From an uncultured Pelagibacteraceae bacterium (GTDB lineage: Bacteria > Pseudomonadota > Alphaproteobacteria > Pelagibacterales > Pelagibacteraceae): a stretch of 64,000 nucleotides of DNA. Below, piece by piece: positions 25,356-33,015 of the stretch. The stretch covers positions 23,361 through 87,360 of the forward strand of contig CACPGZ010000004.1 of assembly GCA_902633585.1 (NCBI GenBank), written 5' to 3'. A program made the position numbers and the translations under genes. The notes below the pieces were generated by a model, which saw nothing but the letters and a program-made list of their open reading frames with translations, searched no databases and was not told the origin of the DNA. Within the stretch, counting starts at the first letter, position 1. Every line of letters begins with the position of its first letter.

Positions 25356-26057
25356 TTATCTTGCAAGTTTTATAAAAATATCACCCATGCCAGCTTCTAA
25401 ATTTTCTATAGGGGTATTATTTCTAAATTCGCAAAATCTTCCAGTTATCTGATGACTTTTTACAAAATCTATCTCGTCCTTTTCACAGCTTTTCCCATTA
25501 TGTAATAAACCTATTACTATTCGATCTTTAATACTGTAGACTTGTTTATCATTAATTTTATCACCATCACAAAAATAATCTTTATTTACTCTGTTTGGAA
25601 AGTCTTGTTTTTTGCAGGGATTTTTAATTGTAAAAACAAAAAATTCTTTTACACCATCGCTAAATTTATATTTCATTTTTTGAACCTCGGAGTATTTCAT
25701 AATATCACATGAACATGGGATACAGCATTTATAGTAGCTACCACAAATCTTATTTTTAGTTTTTCTTTCGTTAACAAATATAAAATCTGGCTGACTGTTA
25801 GGATCAATTAATGAGCCAGATACAGCACAATATAATTTGTTGTACTCAATAAAATCTTTATAAGTAATATCTTTATCAATTATATATTTAAAGAATTTTG
25901 GGCCTGCAGCATTTCTATTTTTATCTGGAAATATTCTTGACCAGTCATTAATCAAATCTTTGTAATAGTTTTTTTCTGATGAATTTGAGATATTTGAAAA
26001 AGACAAAACTAGAGCAATAATGACCAATGTCTTAATTATATTTTTTAAAAATCTCAT
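25356..26057 (-). CDS. Hypothetical exported cysteine-rich protein
   Basis: An unrecognised 233-residue protein with a signal peptide (residues 1-27). The mature part has ten cysteines, including the cluster ICGSYYKCCIPCSCD and later single ones in NPCKK, YFCDGD, KSCEKD and RFCEF. An even number in an exported protein suggests disulfides or metal binding. It is followed by the ArfA-like reading frame on the same strand and diverges from the fasciclin gene across a 150-base spacer. Confidence 0.6.
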   Translation of the reverse strand: MRFLKNIIKTLVIIALVLSFSNISNSSEKNYYKDLINDWSRIFPDKNRNAAGPKFFKYIIDKDITYKDFIEYNKLYCAVSGSLIDPNSQPDFIFVNERKTKNKICGSYYKCCIPCSCDIMKYSEVQKMKYKFSDGVKEFFVFTIKNPCKKQDFPNRVNKDYFCDGDKINDKQVYSIKDRIVIGLLHNGKSCEKDEIDFVKSHQITGRFCEFRNNTPIENLEAGMGDIFIKLAR

Positions 26058-26207
26058 TTATTTAGATTAAAATTTATGGTTAAATTCAGTCTAGATTAAT
26101 AGTTGTAACTTTCTAGTGTTAAATATAAACAATATGTAGTTTTTGTTTAAACATTTGTCGCACTAAATTAACCTTTTAAATTATTAATTTTTATATATTT
26201 AAAACAA
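26058..26207. other. Divergent intergenic spacer
   Basis: This 150-base AT-rich spacer separates the cysteine-rich gene (minus) from the fasciclin gene (plus) and must hold both promoters. I see no RNA fold, tRNA or clear operator; TATATATTT near 26190 could serve as a -10 for the fasciclin gene. Confidence 0.3.
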
Positions 26208-26681
26208 ATGAAAAAAATTAGTTCAATTATCTGTTTACTAATAATGATTTTCGTACCAGCGGTTACATTTGCAAATATAATTAATCAACTTAATGAGACT
26301 GGCAAGTTTACTAAATTAAATGAAACACTAACTAAGTCAGGTTTAGATAAAAATCTAAAGGGCGATGGACCATTTACAATTTTTGCACCATTAGATGATG
26401 CATTTGCTGCAATTAGTGCACAAACATATTACGGCCTCTTAAGAGAAGAGAATAAAGAAAAACTAATAAACATCTTAGGAAGACATGTTTTTTCCAAAAA
26501 AATAAATTCTTCAGGAATAAACGGTGAAATAAAAATTAAGGCAATTAATGGTGAAGAGATAACGATTAAAAAGGTTAATGGAATTGTATATATAAATGAG
26601 GCTGAAGTTGTAACGGCTGACATTGAAGCGCCAAATGGTGTAATCCACTTTATAAATAGAGTTCTACAACCTTTAAATTAG
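26208..26681 (+). CDS. Fasciclin (FAS1) domain protein, exported
   Basis: A 157-residue protein with a signal peptide (residues 1-22, VTFA) and a single FAS1 domain. Conserved H1 and H2 motifs are GPFTIFAPLDDAFAAI and VTADIEAPNGVIHFINRVLQP, with the central LINILGRHVF. Such proteins mediate adhesion or cell-surface interactions. Its stop abuts that of the convergent ASPIC/UnbV gene. Confidence 0.92.
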   Translation: MKKISSIICLLIMIFVPAVTFANIINQLNETGKFTKLNETLTKSGLDKNLKGDGPFTIFAPLDDAFAAISAQTYYGLLREENKEKLINILGRHVFSKKINSSGINGEIKIKAINGEEITIKKVNGIVYINEAEVVTADIEAPNGVIHFINRVLQPLN

Positions 26682-28124
26682 TTATTTTTGATTTAAAACA
26701 ATTGTTTCGTTTAATTTTTTGATAGAAATCGTTTCAGTTTCACCATTAGTCCACTTAACCTGAATTTTTATATTTTTTTCATTTTCTCGAATTCCATAGT
26801 GAGCCACTGGCTCCATTTGGCAAAGATAACCAGATCCAGAGTCAATTGTTTTAGAATGTTTTCTCAAATTTGAAATTAATGTCACTGTTGCTCCTCTTGC
26901 AGGCGCACCGTATTTATTTAAAGGTTTTATTCTTAAATATTTATTTTGAGGATTTACTTTTGCTTTATACAAGGACAATGGCTGATCAAAACTTTCTCCG
27001 TGTGAAACTAATAACTCTAGAACACCGTCATTATCTATATCAGCAACTGCTGCTCCAGTTCCATATCCATTTGGCTCTAAACCAACATCTAATGGTATTT
27101 GCTCAATTACGCCATAATCTAATATTTTAAAAAGTTTATTAGGTTCACCAATGTTGTTCATGAAGACTTCATCATAACCATCATTATCTAAATCAGCTGA
27201 AATAACAGTTCTTATTCTTGATGGCTCATCAAAAGGTGGCTTGGCTATATCTTGAAAGATATTATCCTTTAACACATAGGCTCTGTGAAATCCTCCCCAA
27301 TTTCCATTTAAAATGTCCAATCGCCCTCTATAATAAATATCAGACAAAGCAGTTCCTCTCCCATTTTGAAGAAAATCTTCAACTCTATATTCGTTTGCAA
27401 CGTCTAAAAATTTACCCTCATTGTTTTTATATAAAAAATTTGCTCCTCTTTCATTAGCTGCAAACACATCAATTTTATCAGAAATAATATGTCCAGCTAC
27501 AACAGCTCGACCGCCAGTGACCTTTGCAAGATTTAATTGAACAGATTTATCAACTATTATCTTGTCACTATATTCATAAAACCTAGTTGGTCCTCCATAA
27601 TTAGCAACATAAACACCATAATTTCCATCACCTTTTCTATCGACACAGACAACTGATCTGCCAGCAGTTAAATTAAGATCTCTCTGATTTTTTTCAATTT
27701 CAAATAAATCTACATACTTATCTTTTTCTAAATCGATAAGTCTGTCTGAATATTTTTTTGTACCACTATATGTATCAGTGTTAAGAAAATATATTTCTTC
27801 ATATCCATCTTTATCTATATCGCATGCAGCGACCCCAATAGTTCTCCTAAACTCATCTGTAAATTTTTTTTGATTTACAATATTGATTAATTTTCCATTC
27901 TCATATGATAAAGCTAAATTCAAATAACCAAATCCAGTGACTATAAAATCAAAATTTCCATCTTGGTTTACGTCCGTTACAGAAACTCCATAACTAAGTC
28001 TTTTGGGATTATCGGCGATTTGGTTTGTAATATCCTCAAAAAAATCAGCATATAGACTATTTGGGATTAACAGAAAAAATAAAACTACTATTTTTTTTAA
28101 ATATTTTATCATCTTAATTCTCAC
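26682..28124 (-). CDS. FG-GAP repeat and ASPIC/UnbV domain protein (CRTAC1-like)
   Basis: A 480-residue exported protein. Because MRIKMIKYLKK precedes the signal core VVLFFLLIPNSLYADFF, the real start may be the second Met. At least five FG-GAP/VCBS-type repeats with calcium loops (DVNQDGNFDF, DIDKDGYEEI, DLDNDGYDEV, DIDNDGVLEL) form a beta-propeller. The C-terminal ASPIC/UnbV domain spans about 405-475 (RGATVTLIS...HYGIRENEKNIKIQVKWTNG). Function is unknown; relatives are extracellular. It is the last gene of the photolyase operon and overlaps the DUF4174-like gene by 11 bases. Confidence 0.87.
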   Translation of the reverse strand: MRIKMIKYLKKIVVLFFLLIPNSLYADFFEDITNQIADNPKRLSYGVSVTDVNQDGNFDFIVTGFGYLNLALSYENGKLINIVNQKKFTDEFRRTIGVAACDIDKDGYEEIYFLNTDTYSGTKKYSDRLIDLEKDKYVDLFEIEKNQRDLNLTAGRSVVCVDRKGDGNYGVYVANYGGPTRFYEYSDKIIVDKSVQLNLAKVTGGRAVVAGHIISDKIDVFAANERGANFLYKNNEGKFLDVANEYRVEDFLQNGRGTALSDIYYRGRLDILNGNWGGFHRAYVLKDNIFQDIAKPPFDEPSRIRTVISADLDNDGYDEVFMNNIGEPNKLFKILDYGVIEQIPLDVGLEPNGYGTGAAVADIDNDGVLELLVSHGESFDQPLSLYKAKVNPQNKYLRIKPLNKYGAPARGATVTLISNLRKHSKTIDSGSGYLCQMEPVAHYGIRENEKNIKIQVKWTNGETETISIKKLNETIVLNQK

Positions 28125-28647
28125 TTTTTTTACTTTTATATTTTTTCATCCAATCACTAAATATTTTTATGGCATCCTCCATATCTTCAGTTTTGTTAGG
28201 ATGGTTCTTTGCTCTACCCAACATGGTTGCAATGACATTTACCTGATACTTACTTGAACGATTTTTAATAGTTTTAATTGTATAAAGGGCTTTTTCCTTA
28301 TTTTTAAATCCCAAACCTTGAGTGGTGGTTTTGGGATTATAATCTGAATAAAGAGATAAATTTATAGGTCTAGATTTTTTACTTAGTGGCATTTTATCTA
28401 TAATTTTAAATATAATTTTGTAATTAAGTTTATCCATTATCTTTTTAGATTTTCCATCAAAACCAATTAGATTGATAGAAAATTTTTCGTTCTTATTAAT
28501 TTTACTAATTAATTTTACATATCTTTTATGAAAATCTTTTATTTTATCTTGATATATTTTTTTCGCCTCTAGATAAATTCTATCTTTATAATTTGGTGCA
28601 GAAACAAGTAAAATTCTACTTTTCCATTTGTACTTTTCTAAATTCAT
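28114..28647 (-). CDS. DUF4174-like protein with extra C-terminal domain
   Basis: A 177-residue cytoplasmic protein. Residues 5-95 resemble DUF4174 (YKWKSRILLVSAPN...FSINLIGFDGKSKK...FKIIDKMPLSKKSRP). The remaining half (TTTQGLGFKNKEKALYTIKTI...YQVNVIATMLGRAKNHPNKTEDMEDAIKIFSDWM) is a second, helical unit that I do not recognise. The start codon overlaps the DUF2256 stop (ATGA) and the end overlaps the ASPIC/UnbV gene, tying it to the photolyase operon. Confidence 0.6.
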   Translation of the reverse strand: MNLEKYKWKSRILLVSAPNYKDRIYLEAKKIYQDKIKDFHKRYVKLISKINKNEKFSINLIGFDGKSKKIMDKLNYKIIFKIIDKMPLSKKSRPINLSLYSDYNPKTTTQGLGFKNKEKALYTIKTIKNRSSKYQVNVIATMLGRAKNHPNKTEDMEDAIKIFSDWMKKYKSKKSEN

Positions 28648-28775
28648 ATTTTTTTGCTAGAACATCTCTTAGAGCAGTACTTAACTCTCTCCCAATTTAG
28701 CTTCCATTTTTTTCTCCAAGTGAAAGGTCTTTTACAAATAATACAGATTTTAAAAGGAAGATTTTCTTTTCTCAC
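28644..28775 (-). CDS. DUF2256 small zinc-finger-like protein
   Basis: A 43-residue protein starting with GTG inside the photolyase stop region (the G of TAG is shared). It carries the DUF2256 pattern: LPFKICIICKRPFTWRKKW, then W-x-x-V-K-YCSKRC, with a CxxC and a C-x3-C pair that could bind zinc. DUF2256 genes are often found next to cryptochrome/photolyase genes, as here. Function is unknown. Confidence 0.85.
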   Translation of the reverse strand: MRKENLPFKICIICKRPFTWRKKWKLNWERVKYCSKRCSSKKI

Positions 28776-30265
28776 TAAATTGTGTTTTGTTTAATAAATT
28801 TTTCTGCAGCAGGGAGAATTAATTTTTTTCTATCAGTTTTCATTTTATCAAAAATTCTAACCATCATGGATAATCTGGGATTCTTCAAAAAAAATTTTCT
28901 ATTTCGATCAATAAATCTCCAATAAAGACCATCCATTGTATTACACCAGTCTCCTTTTTTAAAATCCATCATTTTCATAAAATAAGCAGATCCACAGATA
29001 TAAGGTTTGGTTGCAAATATCCCACCATCACTGAATAATCCCATTCCGTAAACATTTGGGACCATTACCCAGTCAGAAGAGTCTACAAACATTTCCATAA
29101 ACCACTTGTAAACAACATTTGGTTTTATCTCACAAAGATTCATGATGTTGGATAAGATCATTAATCTTTCAATGTGGTGAGACCAGCCGTGATTAAGAGC
29201 ATTTTTAATTGCATAATCAAGTGGTGGTAAACCAGTTGTTCCATCATACCAAGATTTTTTCATTTTTCTATTTTGTTTAAAAAAATTTCCAGTTTCCATT
29301 TCATTTGAGTAACTCTGGTAAATTCCTCTCATAAATTCTCTCCAACCAATTACTTGACGTATGTAACCTTCTAAAGAATTTAATTTAATTTTTTTGCTTT
29401 TATGAAAGTCGAGAATTTTTTTGATAATCAACTCAGGCGTTATCAAGCCTAAATTGATATAAGGACTTAAAGCACTATGAAATAAGATATTATCCTTTTG
29501 ATCAACCGCATCCTCATAATCACCAAATAAATTTGATTTTTCTTTTATAAAAAAATTTAAAAGTTTAATGACATCATTATATTCTGTTACATGCCAAAAA
29601 TTATCTGTTGTGCCAGGATGATCCTTAAATAATTTTTCAATAATTGGTTTTAGTTTTTTTGTGTGGTTTGTTTCATTAATTTTTGGAAATTTTGGAATAG
29701 AAATATTTTTAGGTAATTTATTTCTATTATCCTCATCAAAGCTCCATTTACCTCCTATTGGGTTTCCATCTGGGCCCATTAATATTCCTGATTGTTTTCT
29801 AACCTCCTTATAAAAGGTTGCCATAAAAGGTTTTTTCGATTTAGATAAATATTTTTTAAATTCCTCTCTCGAATTTAAAAACATTGGAGTTTGAATAATA
29901 TTCCACTTTATTTTTTCTTTTTTAATAAATTGATTTATTTTTTTTTCAAAGAATTTATCCTCAACCTCAAAGCTTGAAATTTCTTTTATTTTTTTTGAAA
30001 TTATAACTTTCTTTAATTTCTTTAAATAATCATCTTTAAATTCTTTATCTTCAATTTTAATATATTCTAATTTAAATTTATCCTTTTTAAGACTTTCAGC
30101 ATGTGACCGCATAGAAGATAAGAAGAGAAGTATCTTTTGTTTATGATGCTTTTCATAAGTGCACAATTCATAATCTTCAGCCATGAAAAATAGATGGTCT
30201 TTTTTGAAGCGATCTAAGTATTTTGATGGAAATAATTGATTTCCCAGTATAAAGAATAAGTTCAT
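28775..30265 (-). CDS. Cryptochrome/photolyase family protein (PhrB/FeS-BCP-like)
   Basis: A 496-residue flavoprotein of the prokaryotic (6-4) photolyase/cryptochrome group. The N-terminal DUF523-like/Rossmann region starts FFILGNQLFP and FFMAEDYEL. The FAD domain has SALSPYINLGLI, the VIGWREFMRGIY helix, WSHHIERLMILSN, and NVYGMGLFSDGG followed by DGLYWRFI. PhrB-type enzymes hold a 4Fe-4S cluster with four cysteines. Here I see only Cys378 (NLCEIKP), Cys424 (YICGS) and Cys441 (DWCN), and the usual CxxC pair is missing. It heads an operon with DUF2256, a DUF4174-like gene and an ASPIC/UnbV gene. Confidence 0.88.
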   Translation of the reverse strand: MNLFFILGNQLFPSKYLDRFKKDHLFFMAEDYELCTYEKHHKQKILLFLSSMRSHAESLKKDKFKLEYIKIEDKEFKDDYLKKLKKVIISKKIKEISSFEVEDKFFEKKINQFIKKEKIKWNIIQTPMFLNSREEFKKYLSKSKKPFMATFYKEVRKQSGILMGPDGNPIGGKWSFDEDNRNKLPKNISIPKFPKINETNHTKKLKPIIEKLFKDHPGTTDNFWHVTEYNDVIKLLNFFIKEKSNLFGDYEDAVDQKDNILFHSALSPYINLGLITPELIIKKILDFHKSKKIKLNSLEGYIRQVIGWREFMRGIYQSYSNEMETGNFFKQNRKMKKSWYDGTTGLPPLDYAIKNALNHGWSHHIERLMILSNIMNLCEIKPNVVYKWFMEMFVDSSDWVMVPNVYGMGLFSDGGIFATKPYICGSAYFMKMMDFKKGDWCNTMDGLYWRFIDRNRKFFLKNPRLSMMVRIFDKMKTDRKKLILPAAEKFIKQNTI

Positions 30266-30292
30266 AGCTAAATATAACTAATAAAATTTTTT

Positions 30293-31003
30293 ATGTCAGA
30301 AAAATATCTAATTTTTGGTGCGACAGGTTCAATCGGATCTAGCTTGGCCGAACAAATGGTAAATTCAGGATTTAATGTGCATTTAGTTGGGAGAAGCGAA
30401 ACTGAAACAAAGAATATTTCTGATAAATTAGATTGTACTTTTACAATCGCTAATGTTTTGGAAAACGGTTTTATAGAAAAAGTTAAAAATGATATTTCAG
30501 AAGTTAAGGGTGTTGCTTACTGTGTAGGTTCTATAGACCTAAAACCTTTAAGAATGGTAACAGAAGAAGATTTTAATAAATGTATGAAATTAAATCTCTA
30601 TTCAGCGGTTGAGGTAATTAAAGGTTATCAAGAAAGTTTAAAAAAAAATAAAGGATCAGTAGTTCTGTTTTCAACCGTAGCTGCTCAAAGAGGATTTACT
30701 AATCACGCAATAATAGCTTCTACAAAAGCGGCTGTTGAGGGATTAACTGTTTCATTAGCTGCAGAGTTTGCACCAAATATAAGAGTAAACTGTATTGCTC
30801 CAAGCTTAACAAATTCAAAAATTGCAGAACCAATGTTAAAAAATAAAGCTTTGGCAGATGGTATAGCGAAAGCTCATCCTTTAAAAAGATTAGGTGAAGG
30901 AAAAGACTCAGCTGCTCTCGCAAAATTTCTAATTACTAATGATAGCTCATGGGTTACCGGTCAAATAATTGCTGTCGATGGTGGTAGATCCAAACTTTCT
31001 TAG
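30293..31003 (+). CDS. Short-chain dehydrogenase/reductase with altered active site
   Basis: A 236-residue Rossmann-fold protein. The nucleotide loop is FGATGSIGSSLAE (8-20), Ser127 sits in LFSTVAAQ and Lys145 in ASTKAAVEG. The position four before that lysine, normally the catalytic Tyr, is Ile141 (NHAIIASTK). The substrate-loop end RVNCIAPSLTNS and the C-terminal VTGQIIAVDGG are classical. It may use another residue or act as a non-classical SDR. It diverges from the photolyase gene across 27 bases and is followed by DUF6356 after one base. Confidence 0.85.
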   Translation: MSEKYLIFGATGSIGSSLAEQMVNSGFNVHLVGRSETETKNISDKLDCTFTIANVLENGFIEKVKNDISEVKGVAYCVGSIDLKPLRMVTEEDFNKCMKLNLYSAVEVIKGYQESLKKNKGSVVLFSTVAAQRGFTNHAIIASTKAAVEGLTVSLAAEFAPNIRVNCIAPSLTNSKIAEPMLKNKALADGIAKAHPLKRLGEGKDSAALAKFLITNDSSWVTGQIIAVDGGRSKLS

Positions 31004-31004
31004 A

Positions 31005-31226
31005 ATGGATTTAGATTTTAAACATCTCAAAAAAATTAATTCTTCATGGTTAAAACATTTTTTATATGCGAGCTATTTTAATTTTTTAGCTCTTTTAATT
31101 TTTATTACTGGTGTAATACACAGTATTTTTCCGTGGATCTTTGTTTTCACACCTTACAAACTTGCAAAAAAAATTGTTGATGGAACAGAAAAACAGTTTG
31201 GCTCAGATAATAAGAAACGGAATTGA
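31005..31226 (+). CDS. DUF6356 family small membrane protein
   Basis: A 73-residue protein starting MDLDFKHLKK one base after the SDR stop. It matches the DUF6356 layout: a short amphipathic start, SWLKHFLYASYFNFLALLIFITGVIHSIFPWIFVFT with one or two membrane segments, and a basic tail. Function is unknown. A longer frame reaching back into the SDR gene exists, but the ATG at 31005 fits the family start. Its last 47 bases overlap the start of the AMP-ligase-like gene. Confidence 0.7.
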   Translation: MDLDFKHLKKINSSWLKHFLYASYFNFLALLIFITGVIHSIFPWIFVFTPYKLAKKIVDGTEKQFGSDNKKRN

Positions 31227-31890
31227 ATTAAAATCTAGTGGCACAACCGGACCACAAAAAAAGATTTATCAATCACCAGAAAAATTAAAAAGTGCAAATA
31301 AAATTGCGCGAGAATGCCAAAAAATTTCTTCCAAAAGTAAAATTTATACTATTTGTAAGATGGAACATACGGGTGGCCTACTAGCACAAACACTTCCTGC
31401 TTTTGAGGTTGGTGCAGAGATAAAAATTGAAAAGTTTAATGCTTTTAATTTTTGTAAAAAAATAAGAAACTTTACACACACGCACATTACTCCTGATCAT
31501 GGCAAAGCCATATCTCTTACTAAAGCGTTCAAAAGTTTAGATCTGAATGGTATTTGGGTGACATGTGGTAGTGAGCCTGTGGAATGGGATTTAATAATTA
31601 ATTTTGTTAAAAGAGGTTGTAACTTCATGGTAAATTGGGGTATGACAGAAATTGGTCCATGTGCGATTAATACAACATTTAAAAATACAGAAAAAGTTTT
31701 AGAATATAAAAAAAGATCAATCGAAGGAACTCTAATGGGAGACAATGTATATTGTGATACAAAACTTGAAGATGAAACACTCCATGTGAAAGGAGATATA
31801 AGCGTGTTCGGAGATAATTGGTTTAATACAAAAGATAAAGTAAAAAAAAATAATAACAATGAATTTTATATTCAAGGAAGAGCGGAGTAA
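31180..31890 (+). CDS. Minimal AMP-binding (acyl-CoA ligase-like) protein
   Basis: A 236-residue fragment-like member of the adenylate-forming enzymes. It keeps the phosphate loop LKSSGTTGPQKKI (about 18-30), the adenine-site motif NWGMTEIGP and the NTKDKVKKNNNNEFYIQGR segment, but stops there. The mobile C-terminal subdomain with the catalytic lysine is absent, as is most of the region before the phosphate loop. I chose ATG 31180 (MEQKNSLAQ); a TTG at 31141 would extend it. It overlaps DUF6356 by 47 bases. No frameshift that would restore a full ligase is visible. Confidence 0.6.
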   Translation: MEQKNSLAQIIRNGIELKSSGTTGPQKKIYQSPEKLKSANKIARECQKISSKSKIYTICKMEHTGGLLAQTLPAFEVGAEIKIEKFNAFNFCKKIRNFTHTHITPDHGKAISLTKAFKSLDLNGIWVTCGSEPVEWDLIINFVKRGCNFMVNWGMTEIGPCAINTTFKNTEKVLEYKKRSIEGTLMGDNVYCDTKLEDETLHVKGDISVFGDNWFNTKDKVKKNNNNEFYIQGRAE

Positions 31891-31893
31891 AAA

Positions 31894-32958
31894 CTGAGAA
31901 TCGTAATTAAAATAATTTTTTTTTTTATAATCAACCTTTCAGCTGCGCAAGCAGAAAACCTTAAATTTCAAAAGTTAATCGATTTAAATAGCCCTTGGGG
32001 TTCAACTTTTATTAATAATAAAGAGTTATTGATCACAGAGAAAAGTGGATCAATCAAATTAATCAATCTTAACACAAAAAAAATTTCTAATATTAATCAT
32101 AACCTTAATTTTTTAGAGCATGGCCAAGGTGGTTTGTTAGATGTTCTTTATAAAAACAATTTTGTATATATTTCATATGCTGAAAATAGGGGTGATGGAA
32201 AAACAAGCACTTCGATAGCAAAATCAAAATTTAACAAAAAAGATTTTATCTTTAAAAATATTTTTCAAGCAAATCCGCCTATTAACTCTGGATATCATTT
32301 TGGATCACGATTAGCTATAAAAGATGATTTTCTGTTTGCATCTGCTGGTGAAAGAGGAGAGGGTATGATTGCACAAGATCCTACTAAACATCCTGGCAGT
32401 ATTATTAGAATAAATATTGATGGTAGTATCCCAAAAGATAATCCAAAATTTCAAGGCAAATCAGATTGGCTACCAGAAATTTATCAAATTGGAATTAGAA
32501 ATCCTCAAGGTTTAACCTTATCTCCATTTAATGGAAAAATTTATATGAGCAATCATGGGGCACGAGGGGGTGATTGGTTTGGTGAAGCCAAAAAAGGTGA
32601 AAATTACGGATGGAAGATTTTAGGATGGGGTGGAACAAACTATTCGGGCATTCCAATCGGGCCTAAATGGAAACCGGGATTTACAAAAGCAATACATTAT
32701 TGGGTTCCATCTATCGCGACAAGTGCGATAACAATTTATAAAGGTAAAGAATTTAATGAATGGAATGGACATGCTTTGATTACTTCACTAAAAGATAAGT
32801 CTTTGAGAAAATTAATATTTGATGACACTTCAAATGTGAAGGAAGATATAATTTTTAAGGATAAAATTGGAAGAATAAGAGATATTCAAGTACATCCAAG
32901 TAATGGGAAAATTTACTTTTTAGGTGCAGATGCTCTTTGGTTAATGGAGAAAAAATAG
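31894..32958 (+). CDS. PQQ-dependent sugar (aldose/sorbosone) dehydrogenase-like, exported; apparent CTG start
   Basis: A beta-propeller protein of the soluble PQQ glucose/sorbosone dehydrogenase group. Motifs include SGYHFGSRLA, GIRNPQGLTLSPFNGKIYMSNHGARGGDW and GENYGWKILGWGGTNY. An ATG/GTG/TTG start is available only at 32029, inside the first propeller blade. Upstream in frame lies a perfect signal peptide (RIVIKIIFFFIINLSAAQA then ENLKF), directly after the preceding stop. GGAG sits 6 bases before a CTG at 31894, the best-placed start. That gives 354 residues. The enzyme would oxidise a sugar in the periplasm with PQQ. Confidence 0.75.
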   Translation: MRIVIKIIFFFIINLSAAQAENLKFQKLIDLNSPWGSTFINNKELLITEKSGSIKLINLNTKKISNINHNLNFLEHGQGGLLDVLYKNNFVYISYAENRGDGKTSTSIAKSKFNKKDFIFKNIFQANPPINSGYHFGSRLAIKDDFLFASAGERGEGMIAQDPTKHPGSIIRINIDGSIPKDNPKFQGKSDWLPEIYQIGIRNPQGLTLSPFNGKIYMSNHGARGGDWFGEAKKGENYGWKILGWGGTNYSGIPIGPKWKPGFTKAIHYWVPSIATSAITIYKGKEFNEWNGHALITSLKDKSLRKLIFDDTSNVKEDIIFKDKIGRIRDIQVHPSNGKIYFLGADALWLMEKK

Positions 32959-33015
32959 TTTTTTTAGATACAACTAAGTAATTAATTCTATTAAAACTTT
33001 GGTCTAAATAAATTT

